Shown in pieces: positions 36,009 through 46,033 of a stretch of DNA of 64,000 nt. Positions within the stretch are counted from its first letter, which is position 1. Each line of letters opens with the position of its first letter. A model generated the notes under the pieces. The model was not told the origin of the DNA, searched no databases, and saw only the letters and a program-made list of their open reading frames with translations. The stretch is from Lactobacillus hominis DSM 23910 = CRBIP 24.179 (GTDB lineage Bacteria > Bacillota > Bacilli > Lactobacillales > Lactobacillaceae), in contig NZ_CAKE01000011.1 in NCBI RefSeq assembly GCF_000296835.1, forward strand, positions 1 through 64,000, read 5' to 3'. The translations under genes and the position numbers were made by a program.

Positions 36009-37172
36009 ATGAAGCATGTATTTATAATAGGTTCTAAGGGAATTCCGGCTCAATATGGTGGCTATGAGACTTTTGTTGATGAGTTAGTAACGCGACAAGT
36101 TAATAAAAATATTAAATATCACGTTGCTTGTATGACTTTTAATAAAAAAACTAAGCACTATAACTATAATGGGGCGGAGTGCCAAGAAATTAGCATACCT
36201 AATATAGGTGGAGCAAAAGCTATTATCTATGATTTGAAAGCTCTCAATTGGGCCTTAGAGCAAATTAAACAGAATAATTTAAGAAATGGGATAGTTTATA
36301 TTCTTGCTTGCCGAATTGGACCGTTTATTCATAATTATATTCCTAAGTTTCATAAATATGGTTTTCAGGTTTGGGTAAATCCAGATGGACATGAATGGCT
36401 GAGGGCTAAGTGGTCAAAGCCAGTTAGAAAATATTGGAAGATCAGCGAAGGCGGTATGGTAAAAAACGCTGACCTATTAGTTTGTGATAGTAAAAACATT
36501 GAAAAATACATTCATGAAACTTATAAAAAGTATGAACCTAATACAACTTTTATTGCTTATGGAGCGGATATTGTGAGATCCACTCTCACATCAGATAACA
36601 AAAAAGTTAAAGAATGGTATCAAAATCATAATGTAAAACCTCAGGATTATTTTTTAATTGTCGGTAGATTCGTTCCCGAAAATAATTATGAGACTATGAT
36701 CAGAGAATTTATGGCAAGTAATATTGATAAAGATTTAGTTATTATTACAAATGTTGAACATAATAAGTTTTACGAAGAATTAAAAGAAAGAACGCATTTT
36801 GATACTGATAAGCGTATCAAATTTGTTGGAACTGTATATGATAAAGATCTTTTGAAATATATTCGTGAAAATGCTTATGGATATATTCATGGACATTCTG
36901 TTGGTGGTACCAACCCGTCTCTCTTAGAAGCTTTAGCTGATACAAAACTAAATCTTTTGTATGGAGTAGGTTTCAATAAAGAAGTTGGAGAAGATGGTGC
37001 TCTTTATTGGAGCAAGACACCAGGATTCTTAAAAGAATTGCTTGAAAAATCTAATCAATTATCGGCAACGCAAATCGATAATCTTGGTAAAAAGGCTCAA
37101 CAAAGGGTCGTGGAAGAGTATTCTTGGAATAAAATAGTTGATGATTATGAAAAAAGTTTCCTGGAGAATTAG
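36009..37172 (+). CDS. Rhamnosyltransferase-like glycosyltransferase (DUF1972/GT4)
   Basis: 387 aa. The N-terminus HVFIIGSKGIPAQYGGYETF is the DUF1972 signature of beta-1,4-rhamnosyltransferases such as streptococcal WchF/Cps2T. The C-terminal GT4 half has FLIVGRFVPENNYETMI and a HGHSVGGTNPSLLEALA nucleotide-sugar motif. It probably adds rhamnose to the primed lipid as the second sugar, which fits with rmlB near the end of the window. AATGGGGAAATAAG precedes the ATG. Confidence 0.85.
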   Translation: MKHVFIIGSKGIPAQYGGYETFVDELVTRQVNKNIKYHVACMTFNKKTKHYNYNGAECQEISIPNIGGAKAIIYDLKALNWALEQIKQNNLRNGIVYILACRIGPFIHNYIPKFHKYGFQVWVNPDGHEWLRAKWSKPVRKYWKISEGGMVKNADLLVCDSKNIEKYIHETYKKYEPNTTFIAYGADIVRSTLTSDNKKVKEWYQNHNVKPQDYFLIVGRFVPENNYETMIREFMASNIDKDLVIITNVEHNKFYEELKERTHFDTDKRIKFVGTVYDKDLLKYIRENAYGYIHGHSVGGTNPSLLEALADTKLNLLYGVGFNKEVGEDGALYWSKTPGFLKELLEKSNQLSATQIDNLGKKAQQRVVEEYSWNKIVDDYEKSFLEN

Positions 37173-37175
37173 TTA

Positions 37176-38498
37176 ATGAAAATTTTACAATATACCTTAG
37201 GATTACCACCATATAGACGTGGTGGACTTCCAAGATATAGTACAGATTTATCTATTGAATTAGCTAAAACTAATGAAGTCTACCTAATGTATCCGGGACA
37301 AATAAATCCATATTCTAATAAGATAAAGCTTGTAGAAAAAAAAGATAAATATCCATTTCAAACAATTGAAATGAAAAATCCTCTTCCTGTATCTTTGGGG
37401 TTAGGCGTTAATGAAGAGAAATATTACATGCAAAAGAGAAATATTTCTGCTCTCAAAAAATTAATTACTGATATTCAACCAGATATTGTACATCTACATA
37501 CTTTGATGGGATTGCCTAAAGAGTTCTTGGAATATTTAAGACAACAAAATATAAAAACTGTCTATACTACTCATGATTTTTATGGATTATGTCCTAAAAT
37601 GCTGAATAATTATCCAAAAGAAGCTTTGAAGACTTCTGAATGTTCATATGATTGCTTACTATGCAATGTGGGACCATCATATAAAAAAATAGTTATTATG
37701 CAATCGCATTTATATGCTAATTTAAAAGATAGTAAATTTGTAAAAAGTATACGTTCACAAAATAAAACTTCTTTATCTGAGAAAACAGAAGGTAGTACTA
37801 TCTTTTCTACAAATCAGATTGTCGAGCGATATAAACTCAGAAAATATTATTTAGAAATGTTCAAATTAATTGATATGTTTCATTTTAATAGTTCGGTTTC
37901 AAAACAATATTTTCAAAAATACTTTCCTGATATAAATGGCAAAATTGTTTCTATAACACATAGTGGTCTAAAAGATCAAAGGAAGGAAGGAAGTTCCTGT
38001 GTTAATGATCCGATTCATTTAGGATATATTGGACCATATGATGAGAAAAAAGGATTTTATTTATATACTAAAATTTTAAAAAATTTAAATAGTAATAAAT
38101 TTGAAGCACATTTTTATGGTGATATTGCAGATAGGGCAATCTTTAAGGATAAAAAATATATAAATCATGGTATTCTTTCTGCAAAAGACTTAAATAACGA
38201 GTATAAAACTCTAGATTTATTGGTTGTTCCTAGTTTGTGGCATGAAACTTTTGGATATATCGTTCTTGAAGCTTTGCTTATGGGGGTTCCATGTCTAGTA
38301 TCAAATAATGTAGGCTCTAAAGACTTGATTCCAAATTCATGGGTTTTTAAGGACAAGAATGATTTGGAAAGAATGTTGAATTATATTATTTATAGTCCCG
38401 CTAAAATTCAACAGATGAAGTCGATGGTTTCTAAGCTTAATTTAAATTATAAAATGGATGAACATGTAAATAATATAATAACGGAGTTATACAATTAA
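37176..38498 (+). CDS. GT4-type glycosyltransferase
   Basis: 440 aa, GT-B fold. An N-terminal GLPPYRRGGLPRYSTDLS acceptor-side loop, a middle Cys-rich insert (CSYDCLLCNV), and a C-terminal GT4 motif (VVPSLWHETFGYIVLEAL) are visible. The Cys-rich insert occurs in a subset of EPS transferases. Donor and acceptor are unknown. The start follows the previous stop by three bases; its own TAA overlaps the ATG of the broken acetyltransferase. AT content rises from here on. Confidence 0.8.
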   Translation: MKILQYTLGLPPYRRGGLPRYSTDLSIELAKTNEVYLMYPGQINPYSNKIKLVEKKDKYPFQTIEMKNPLPVSLGLGVNEEKYYMQKRNISALKKLITDIQPDIVHLHTLMGLPKEFLEYLRQQNIKTVYTTHDFYGLCPKMLNNYPKEALKTSECSYDCLLCNVGPSYKKIVIMQSHLYANLKDSKFVKSIRSQNKTSLSEKTEGSTIFSTNQIVERYKLRKYYLEMFKLIDMFHFNSSVSKQYFQKYFPDINGKIVSITHSGLKDQRKEGSSCVNDPIHLGYIGPYDEKKGFYLYTKILKNLNSNKFEAHFYGDIADRAIFKDKKYINHGILSAKDLNNEYKTLDLLVVPSLWHETFGYIVLEALLMGVPCLVSNNVGSKDLIPNSWVFKDKNDLERMLNYIIYSPAKIQQMKSMVSKLNLNYKMDEHVNNIITELYN

Positions 38499-39011
38499 TG
38501 AAATTTAGTGAATATATAGCTGAGGATAAAAATAAGTGGAATAAAAAAATTTGTTTTTATTACCTGAGTATAGATTTGTTTATTTAAAGAGAAAATGCGA
38601 ATATTGGCGTTCAAGGAATAAAGCACTTTTTATTTTTTGGAGATTAATATAGCAAAGGTACGAGATAAGATATTTAACGAATATACCTGCTCAAACACTG
38701 ATTGGAGAGGGCTTTAAAATTGAACATTTGGGGGGATAGTTATAAATTCTAAAGCTAAGCTAGGCGAAAACGTGACTATCTTAAATAATGTATTAATTGG
38801 TATGGAAAAAAGAGGTAAAAGAGCTGGTATCCCTCTTATTGGAAGTAAAGTACACATTGCTTCTGGTGCTGTCATTGTTGGTAAAGTTAAGATTGGAAAT
38901 AATGTTCTTATTGCTGCTAATTCATTTGTAAATTTTGATGTTCCAGATAATAGTATTGTGATTGGAAATAAAATTATAAAAAATGATAAGGCAACTGACA
39001 GTTATATTTAA
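38498..39011 (+). pseudogene. Broken serine-acetyltransferase-like hexapeptide protein
   Basis: The reading begins at ATG 38498 (MKFSEYIAEDKNKW), shifts frame at the A-run near 38545, continues as LPEYRFVYLKRKCEYWRSRN, meets an in-frame TAG at 38650, resumes with NIPAQTLIGEGFKIEHLG, and shifts again at the G-run near 38731. The last part (38739-39011) is an intact left-handed beta-helix end with IGSKVHIASGAVIVGKVKIG. At least three lesions make a full product impossible. The family O-acetylates sugars or serine; here an EPS decoration was probably lost. The 79-residue tail alone could be translated but lacks most of the fold. Confidence 0.85.
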
Positions 39012-39057
39012 ATAATGAGATTTCGAACGCAAAAACTATATGTAAAGGAGAAAAATA

Positions 39058-39711
39058 ATGCCAAGTATTAATGAAAAAGTGAAAAAGAAGGATAAAGCTT
39101 ATATATATGTTAGTACTGGAATAAAAATACTTCGCGGAATATTCAAGGGAATAGGTATTAAAAAAAAGTATCCATTTTTTATTGGAAAACATGTAGAAAT
39201 AACGCATAGATCTCATATAGTTGTGGGAAAGAATGTAAAATTTGAATCTTATTCAGAAATTCATGGATTGTGTAGAAAGGGTTTACAATTTGGAAATAAT
39301 GTAACCATAGGTCGCTTTGCAACTATAAGACCTTCTAGTTACTATGGGGTTGGAAACATAGGTTATGGTTTGAAAATGGGGAACAATTCTTCAATTGGAC
39401 CATTTGGATTTGTAGGATGCTCGGGAAAAATCGAAATAGGTGATAACGTTATGATAGGACCACGTGTTTCCCTATTTGCAGAAAATCATAATTTTGGAGA
39501 CGTTGATTCGAGCATAAAAAGTCAAGGAGTAAATAATAAAGGAATCGTGATTGAAGATGATTGTTGGATTGGTAGTGGTGTCATAATTTTAGATGGTGTT
39601 ACTATAGGGCATGGTTCCATAATTGGAGCTGGTACTTTAGTGACTAAAGATATTCCTCCCCAATCTGTAGTGTTAGATAAACGAAATAAAGTTATCAAAT
39701 CCAGAAATTAA
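39058..39711 (+). CDS. Hexapeptide-repeat acetyltransferase
   Basis: 217 aa. It has an all-parallel beta-helix pattern from about 50 to 190, the catalytic-type histidine in FAENHNF near 141 and WIGSGVIILDGVTIG near 164. It belongs with WbbJ/maltose O-acetyltransferase-like proteins and likely acetylates the EPS repeat unit. AAAGGAGAAAAATA precedes the ATG. It may partly replace the broken acetyltransferase upstream. Confidence 0.85.
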   Translation: MPSINEKVKKKDKAYIYVSTGIKILRGIFKGIGIKKKYPFFIGKHVEITHRSHIVVGKNVKFESYSEIHGLCRKGLQFGNNVTIGRFATIRPSSYYGVGNIGYGLKMGNNSSIGPFGFVGCSGKIEIGDNVMIGPRVSLFAENHNFGDVDSSIKSQGVNNKGIVIEDDCWIGSGVIILDGVTIGHGSIIGAGTLVTKDIPPQSVVLDKRNKVIKSRN

Positions 39712-39728
39712 ATAAAAGGGTGCTAATT

Positions 39729-40808
39729 ATGAAGAATATAATCGTTTATGGATTAACGGACAGACGTGGGGGAATAGAAAGTTTTTTTATAAACTATAGT
39801 AATTATTTTAAAAATATTAGCTTAGATTTTATAAAAGTTACACCAAATGATTTATCTTATGAAAGAAATTTAAAAAATAATTCAATTTATTATGTTCCCA
39901 TGTATAGAGATAACGCAAGATTAAGAAAACTAGAAATAAAAAAGATTTTTAAACAAAAAAAATATGATGCTCTATGGTTCAATTCAAATGATTTAGCGAG
40001 TGTGGATATTATTAAAGAAGCCAAAAAAGCTGGAATAAAATGTATTGGACATGCTCACAATTCTAGAACTGATAAGTTAAATAGAACTATTAGACATAGT
40101 ATAAATAAAATATTGGTAAATAAAGATTTTGATGGGAAATTTGCCTGTTCTATGTCAGCAGCTAAATGGTTTTATCCAGATTATAAAGATGCCACAATTA
40201 TTTATAATGCTATTAATATTGAAAATCACTTATTTTCTCAAGAAAAAAGAAACAATATACGAAAAATGTATGAGATACCACGAGACTACATGGTTTTGGG
40301 CGATGTTGGCCGACTAGAAAAGCAAAAAAATATGTCATATTTAATTGATATATTTGAACGATATCATCAAAAGAATCCTGAGTCTTGTTTAATGATTATA
40401 GGTAATGGATCTCAACAGGCAGAATTAAAAGAGTATGTAAAAACTAAAAAGTTAAGTCAATTTGTGATATTCACTGGTGAGGTTAACAATACAACTGATT
40501 ATCTTAGTGCACTTGATGTGTTTTTAATGCCTTCGTTGTATGAGGGGTTACCAGTTACTCTTGTTGAAGCACAAGCAGCGGGCTTGAAATGCGTAGTAGC
40601 TGATAACATTACTCAAGAAGTAAATGTAACTGATAATATTGAATACTTACCGATAAAGGAAAGTTCTATTGATTTATGGGTGGATGATATTGTTAAGAGT
40701 AAGAGTAACAATCGTCTAGCTGAAGGGAAAAAACTTTTAGGATCTAACTTTGATATCAAGAAAAGTGCCAGTTATTTAGAGGATCAAATTTTAAAAATTA
40801 TAGATTAA
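39729..40808 (+). CDS. GT4-type glycosyltransferase, EpsF-like
   Basis: 359 aa from ATG 39729, with AAAAGGG nine bases upstream; the GTG at 39720 overlaps that site. N-terminal YGLTDRRGGIESFFINYS and C-terminal GDVGRLEKQKN plus FLMPSLYEGLPVTLVEAQ are typical of GT4 enzymes resembling EpsF. It adds an unidentified sugar to the repeat unit. Confidence 0.85.
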   Translation: MKNIIVYGLTDRRGGIESFFINYSNYFKNISLDFIKVTPNDLSYERNLKNNSIYYVPMYRDNARLRKLEIKKIFKQKKYDALWFNSNDLASVDIIKEAKKAGIKCIGHAHNSRTDKLNRTIRHSINKILVNKDFDGKFACSMSAAKWFYPDYKDATIIYNAINIENHLFSQEKRNNIRKMYEIPRDYMVLGDVGRLEKQKNMSYLIDIFERYHQKNPESCLMIIGNGSQQAELKEYVKTKKLSQFVIFTGEVNNTTDYLSALDVFLMPSLYEGLPVTLVEAQAAGLKCVVADNITQEVNVTDNIEYLPIKESSIDLWVDDIVKSKSNNRLAEGKKLLGSNFDIKKSASYLEDQILKIID

Positions 40809-40857
40809 TTCTTATATTTATAAAAAATGAGAACTATAAAAGAAAGAAAATATTAAT

Positions 40858-42033
40858 ATGACGATATATGTATTGACTATCAGCATTTCTACCTTTTTGC
40901 TTTATTTTGAAACAAAATTAAAAGATAATCCCTTTTTGAGAAATGTACTAATTCTATTTGCTATTTTACTGCCAGCAATTATTGCAGGAGGAAGAGCAAA
41001 TACAATTGGGACGGATATAAAATCTTATGCTGAACCTTTACAGAGATTTGCTAATTTAAACAGTAATTTTACTGATTTTATAAATTTTCAGGGGATTTTA
41101 AATAATGGACAGCCATTTCAAAGATTTGAAAAAGGCTATGTCACTTTGATATATTTATCCTCTCGTGTAACTCCAAAACTTTGGTTTAATTTTTTTGTTA
41201 CAGAATTAATTATTCTTGTATGTGTAGTGCTAGGAATGATTAAGTTTAGTAGGATAAGAAATATATCTCTCTGCATAGGAATTTTCATCTTTTTTACTTT
41301 CTTTTATAATATGTCCTTTAATTTAATAAGACAAAGTTTAGCTATGTTTATTTTATTTTACGGATTTTCATATTTAGTAAAAAAAGAATGGATAAAATAT
41401 ATAATAACTATTTTTGTAGCATCCTTGTTTCATTCCTCTGCTATAATTGGTTGTTTGTTTATGTTTGTTTATTGGTTACTGTATAGAAATACTAAAACAC
41501 AATTATATTTCAAGTTAAATAATGATCACGTATTGTCTAAACAAGCGTTATTGTCTTTATTTTTATCGTTAATGGTAGTGATAGCTTTATTTTCTCCCGC
41601 TATAATTAAGGAAATATTGAGCTCATTTAATCTTTCCAAATATGTATCTTATCTACCATCATCTATTAAGGGATCATGGATTGAATTAATAACTAGACTT
41701 CCTTTTTTTGCTATATTATTAGTGGAATGGAGAAATAATAGTAAAAACAAATTAAGATATTTTTATCTAGTTATGACTGTTTTAGATATATGTTTGTCTC
41801 AATTATCAGGAAATGATAGTGCCGCTACTGTATTTGGTTCTAGGATATCTTGGTACACATCGGTATTTTATATTTACAGTATGTCTGATATGTTGGAGGC
41901 AAAAAAGGATACCAAAACTTTAGTATCAAAAATACTGTTGATTTTATATCTATGTATTTATTGGTACGTTTTTACAGTAGTACTAAACTATAATGAAACT
42001 GTTCCCTATATTTTTAATGGATTCCAATATTAA
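40858..42033 (+). CDS. wzy: Polysaccharide polymerase, EpsG/Wzy family
   Basis: 391 aa with about ten to eleven predicted membrane helices. The segment AGGRANTIGTDIKSYA in the first outer loop and NLIRQSLAMFILFYGF match the EpsG family, which polymerises repeat units at the outer face of the membrane. Only one polymerase is present in the cluster. Upstream AAAGAAAG is a weak ribosome site. Confidence 0.8.
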   Translation: MTIYVLTISISTFLLYFETKLKDNPFLRNVLILFAILLPAIIAGGRANTIGTDIKSYAEPLQRFANLNSNFTDFINFQGILNNGQPFQRFEKGYVTLIYLSSRVTPKLWFNFFVTELIILVCVVLGMIKFSRIRNISLCIGIFIFFTFFYNMSFNLIRQSLAMFILFYGFSYLVKKEWIKYIITIFVASLFHSSAIIGCLFMFVYWLLYRNTKTQLYFKLNNDHVLSKQALLSLFLSLMVVIALFSPAIIKEILSSFNLSKYVSYLPSSIKGSWIELITRLPFFAILLVEWRNNSKNKLRYFYLVMTVLDICLSQLSGNDSAATVFGSRISWYTSVFYIYSMSDMLEAKKDTKTLVSKILLILYLCIYWYVFTVVLNYNETVPYIFNGFQY

Positions 42034-42073
42034 GGACCTAAGCTACGTTTTTTAGGAAGGAAATATTTAAATT

Positions 42074-43117
42074 ATGGAAGTTAGTGTAATTGTCCCTGTA
42101 TATAATGAAGAAAGATATCTTTCAGATTGTATAAATTCTATACTACAGCAGACGTATAAAGATATAGAACTTATTTTAGTAGATGATGGTTCCACAGATC
42201 GAAGTGAAAAGATATGTGATCAATTTCAAGCTAATGATAATCGAATAAAAGTTATACATAAGAAAAACGGTGGTTTGATATCTGCCTGGAAATGTGGTGT
42301 CAATGAGGCAAAAAATGATTATGTTTGTTTTGTAGACTCAGATGATCTTATACAAAAGAACCATATTCGGGATATGGTAGATGCTATTCTGAAACACAAT
42401 GTCGATATGGTTATAAGTCCAGTTAATAAAATAGAAGGGGATAAACTATCGCCTTTTATATATAGTTTACAAGATGGACTCATAGAAAATTATAGAGATC
42501 AGTTTCTTTCAAAAATATTAACGGATTTGGATAAGGTCACTGAACGTAAATTACCCCCAAACAGATGGGGAAAATTAATACAAAAAAAGTATATATTAAA
42601 AAATTTAAAATATGTTGATGATAGAGTTACGTATGGTGAAGATCTAAGTATAATTTTTCCAATTTTTTGTGATATTAGTTCAATTTATATTATTAAAGAT
42701 GATAATAATAGTTATCTTTATAGATATAGAGAAGGAACTATGGTTAGTGGATTTGATGAAAATAGATGGTTGAGTATAAAACTAGTATATTCTAACTTAA
42801 AAAGAGTAATTAATGATAAAAAGAATCTACCATTGAATATGATGGACCAAGTAAAAATAGATTATTTTAGGTCATTGATAGATTGCTATAAAAACCAAAT
42901 ACGGTCCTTAAATACAGACTATAAAGATATTGAATTATTGTTGAAAAAAATGAATAATTTTCAATTGTTTGATAGTTCTAACGTAAAAAAGTTAAAAGGA
43001 CTAGACGCTAAAGATCAATGGATTATTTGGAATATTTTTTATGGTAATAAGCTCACTAATTGGATTCTATTTAAAGTTATTGAGGTAAGGTATAGTGCGC
43101 AGAAAAAAAGAAGTTAA
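42074..43117 (+). CDS. GT2-family glycosyltransferase
   Basis: 347 aa, GT-A fold. VSVIVPVYNEERYLSDCI, VDDGSTDRSEKICDQ and the DXD-type VDSDD near 91 are visible. The C-terminal part is helical with many Lys. It overlaps the next gene by 23 bases. Donor sugar unknown. Confidence 0.88.
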   Translation: MEVSVIVPVYNEERYLSDCINSILQQTYKDIELILVDDGSTDRSEKICDQFQANDNRIKVIHKKNGGLISAWKCGVNEAKNDYVCFVDSDDLIQKNHIRDMVDAILKHNVDMVISPVNKIEGDKLSPFIYSLQDGLIENYRDQFLSKILTDLDKVTERKLPPNRWGKLIQKKYILKNLKYVDDRVTYGEDLSIIFPIFCDISSIYIIKDDNNSYLYRYREGTMVSGFDENRWLSIKLVYSNLKRVINDKKNLPLNMMDQVKIDYFRSLIDCYKNQIRSLNTDYKDIELLLKKMNNFQLFDSSNVKKLKGLDAKDQWIIWNIFYGNKLTNWILFKVIEVRYSAQKKRS

Positions 43118-44030
43118 TTCAAATAGAAAAAGGCATTATAGATTGGTAAGACATTACAGTTTTACTATTAGAGGTGTGTCTCATCTTCCCTATTTTGGAT
43201 TTAAAATTAGAAGAAGATATAATTTAATGAGGCACAAGAGGATAATAAAGATTTTGACCCCACTTTTTGATGAAGTTATGCAAATAACTAATCAAAAATC
43301 TAAACAAAATAATGTGCTTAATGGCAATAGTTATGATACTGTATGGTTTTTTTGGTGGCAGGGTAAAGATCAAATAACTGATTTATCAAATAAATGTTAT
43401 AAAAGTTTGTTAAAAAACAAAGGAAAACGAAAAGTTGTCTTTATTAGTAAAAATAACTTTCAAAAGTACGCTAAGTTACCAGATTATATAGTAGAAAAAT
43501 TTGAAGCGGGATTAATTACGAAAACTCATTTTTCTGATATATTAAGGTTTAATTTATTAAGAAACTATGGTGGATTATGGGTTGATGCAACTTTGTATTT
43601 TACTGCTAGTTTAGATATGTTTAAAACTCAAGAGCTTATTACCTGTTCAGGGTATCCTGACGAATTAAAATATAATATTGCTTATGGTAGATGGACTGGT
43701 TTTTTTATTGGTGGGCCACGTGAGATAGATATTTTCTCCTTTATGGATAATTTCTTTTTAGAATATTGGAAACAAAATGATTATTTAATAGATTATTATT
43801 TAATAGATTATGCTCTTCATTATGCTTGGCAGAAAAATCTGAGTGCCTTTAGAGACATATGTAAAAAGAATAGTGGAAAACAGCCTCGTTTATTTGATTT
43901 GCAATCGAAGCTAGGAGAAGACTATGATAGTTCACAATGGGAAGCACTGAAAGAAAAGACTTGTGTGTTTAAGTTGTCGAATAAAATGAATTTTAGACGT
44001 GGGAAAGGTACTCTTTATTATAAATTGTGA
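43095..44030 (+). CDS. Capsular polysaccharide synthesis protein (GT32-like)
   Basis: 311 aa. VWFFWWQGKDQIT near 79 and SDILRFNLLRNYGGLWVDAT near 149 match the Caps_synth/GT32-like group, with the putative catalytic Asp in LWVDAT. The start is GTG 43095 with GAGGTAAGG upstream, inside the end of the GT2 gene. A basic N-terminus (RRKKEVNSNRKRHYR) may bind the membrane. Confidence 0.8.
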   Translation: MRRKKEVNSNRKRHYRLVRHYSFTIRGVSHLPYFGFKIRRRYNLMRHKRIIKILTPLFDEVMQITNQKSKQNNVLNGNSYDTVWFFWWQGKDQITDLSNKCYKSLLKNKGKRKVVFISKNNFQKYAKLPDYIVEKFEAGLITKTHFSDILRFNLLRNYGGLWVDATLYFTASLDMFKTQELITCSGYPDELKYNIAYGRWTGFFIGGPREIDIFSFMDNFFLEYWKQNDYLIDYYLIDYALHYAWQKNLSAFRDICKKNSGKQPRLFDLQSKLGEDYDSSQWEALKEKTCVFKLSNKMNFRRGKGTLYYKL

Positions 44031-44085
44031 TAAAGTTTAATTTTAGTTGCAGAATTTTAAGAATTTGAATTGAAAGAGTGTTTTT

Positions 44086-45000
44086 TTGAAAACTTTAATT
44101 ATAAAAGGCGAGGGAAGTAGTTTTGAGAAGTACTTTAATACTCAAATGAAAAGAAAAAATATAGATATAGTAAGTGTAAGAACGCCGAAAAATAAATTAG
44201 ATGTTCTAATGTATTATATAGTTAAAGATTTAAATTTAGTATATTTATATAAATTTTGGCTTAAAGAATGGCAAAAAAAGATTAAAAAATATGATAATAT
44301 TGTAATCTTTGATAATGGATTAAGTCCTATATTGCTTAAGTGGATTCATAGAAAAAACAAGAAAGCAAAAATAAAAATATGGTTGTGGAATATAGATAAC
44401 GATTATGATATAAAGTTTTACAAAAAATATGCTCAAGTTTATTGCTTTGATGAAAAGTTCGCAAGAAATAATGGAATTGAATTTATAGATCAATTTTATA
44501 TCCCTAAAGTGAATCGAAAAAAAACTAATGTAGAAAAAGGTATTTTTTATGTAGGTGCTGATAAGAAGAGATATGCAAATCTAAAAGAAATAATAAAAAA
44601 ACTAAACCAGGATAATATTAGATATTATTTTTATTTGCAAAGATGGCCTGGAGAAAAGTATCATAACAATGAAGATGAGATTGAATTATCGAATGAACTA
44701 ATGCCATATGAAGATGTAATAAAAAACATTTATAAATATGATTGCGTTTTAGAATTAAATCTAGAAAAGCAAGAAGGTTTTACTTTAAGAACTCTTGAAG
44801 CATTATTTTATAAAAAGAAACTAATTACTAACAATAAAAATATTAAAAACTTTCCATTTTATAATAAAAATGATTTTTATATCTTAGAAGATGAAAATAG
44901 ATCTTTAAAGGAATTTTTGAATGTTGACTATAAACCTATTGATGATAGGTTGTTAAGTAATTACACTTATGAACATTGGTTAAATGAAATTTTAAATTAA
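44086..45000 (+). CDS. Putative GT-B-type glycosyltransferase, unknown substrate
   Basis: 304 aa, very Lys/Asn-rich. There is no clear family signature, but the C-terminal half contains LELNLEKQEGFTLRTLEAL followed by KKKLITNN, the layout of nucleotide-sugar sites in GT-B enzymes, and IWLWNIDNDYDIKFYKKY precedes it. The start is TTG in front of KTLIIKGEGSSFEKYF with a GAAAGAGTG ribosome site. Function is inferred from the location among EPS transferases. Confidence 0.6.
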   Translation: MKTLIIKGEGSSFEKYFNTQMKRKNIDIVSVRTPKNKLDVLMYYIVKDLNLVYLYKFWLKEWQKKIKKYDNIVIFDNGLSPILLKWIHRKNKKAKIKIWLWNIDNDYDIKFYKKYAQVYCFDEKFARNNGIEFIDQFYIPKVNRKKTNVEKGIFYVGADKKRYANLKEIIKKLNQDNIRYYFYLQRWPGEKYHNNEDEIELSNELMPYEDVIKNIYKYDCVLELNLEKQEGFTLRTLEALFYKKKLITNNKNIKNFPFYNKNDFYILEDENRSLKEFLNVDYKPIDDRLLSNYTYEHWLNEILN

Positions 45001-45010
45001 AGAGGATTTT

Positions 45011-46033
45011 ATGAACGTTAAAAAGATATATGTTTTATGCCCTATGGGAGTAAAAACTGGTGGTCCAGAATTATTGCATCAATTGGTTTATCAAATTAAT
45101 CAAATATTTGATGAAAAAAAGGCTATTATGGCTTATATAGGAAATTCTGAACAAAAAGTCCCAGTAGATGAATACAAAAAATATATCGGTGATAATTGGA
45201 TTAATGCTAATCAAATTGTAGATAGGCAAGAAAATTTAATAATTTTTCCTGAAACTTTTTTATCATTGTTTAATAAGTATAAATATTCATCAAAATATAT
45301 TTGGTGGTTGAGTGTTGATAATTATCTAAATGGTAGTTCATTTAAATTTAACGTAAATAAAATTGGTTTATTGCGTACCTTGATGTGTTATTTGAGGGGA
45401 GGAATTAAAGACTATGCTAGTCAGATAAAAAATGCTGATAAAAATTTATGTCAATCATACTATGCCGAAGATTTTTTGAAAAGCGAATACAAAATATCAT
45501 CAGATAAAATAGCTTATTTATCAGATTATATTAACGATTTGTATGTAAATAGTAACCATGAATCTCAAAAAAATGATAGAAGAAATATAGTATTGTATAA
45601 TCCTAAAAAAGGACTAGATTTCACTAAAAAAATAATCAAGAAAAGTACAAATAAAAATTGGAAATGGGTTCCGTTAATCGGATTAAAGAATGAAGAAGTA
45701 AAAAGGTATCTTGAAACAAGTAAAGTTTATGTAGATTTTGGAAATCATCCTGGAAAAGATAGATTTCCACGTGAAGCAGCTATTTTAGGTTGTTGTGTTT
45801 TAACTGATAAAAGAGGAGCCGCTAAATATTTTAAGGATGTTCCCATACCTGATAAATATAAATATGAAGATAAAAATAAAAATATCCCAAAGATAATACA
45901 AATGATAGAATATTGTATTGATAATTATGAAACAGCTTCTACTGACTTTAAGGATTATAGAAATTATATAAAATCAGAAAAAGATGGTTTTAAACAGGAT
46001 GTAATTAAGATTTTTGGAGGAGAAAAAATTTAG
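45011..46033 (+). CDS. Putative glycosyltransferase, unknown substrate
   Basis: 340 aa. The N-terminus VLCPMGVKTGGPELLHQLVY resembles the GG loop of GT-B enzymes; the C-terminal part has VYVDFGNHPGKDRFPREAAI, where a conserved acidic nucleotide-sugar site would lie, then LGCCVLTDKRGAAKYF. I do not recognise the exact family. AGAGGATTTT precedes the ATG. Its TAG overlaps the glf GTG start. Confidence 0.6.
   Translation: MNVKKIYVLCPMGVKTGGPELLHQLVYQINQIFDEKKAIMAYIGNSEQKVPVDEYKKYIGDNWINANQIVDRQENLIIFPETFLSLFNKYKYSSKYIWWLSVDNYLNGSSFKFNVNKIGLLRTLMCYLRGGIKDYASQIKNADKNLCQSYYAEDFLKSEYKISSDKIAYLSDYINDLYVNSNHESQKNDRRNIVLYNPKKGLDFTKKIIKKSTNKNWKWVPLIGLKNEEVKRYLETSKVYVDFGNHPGKDRFPREAAILGCCVLTDKRGAAKYFKDVPIPDKYKYEDKNKNIPKIIQMIEYCIDNYETASTDFKDYRNYIKSEKDGFKQDVIKIFGGEKI

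Noticed and set aside
38772-39011. A separate small acetyltransferase gene of 79 residues
   Set aside because: It is the C-terminal part of the broken gene starting at 38498; homologous sequence continues upstream in other frames.
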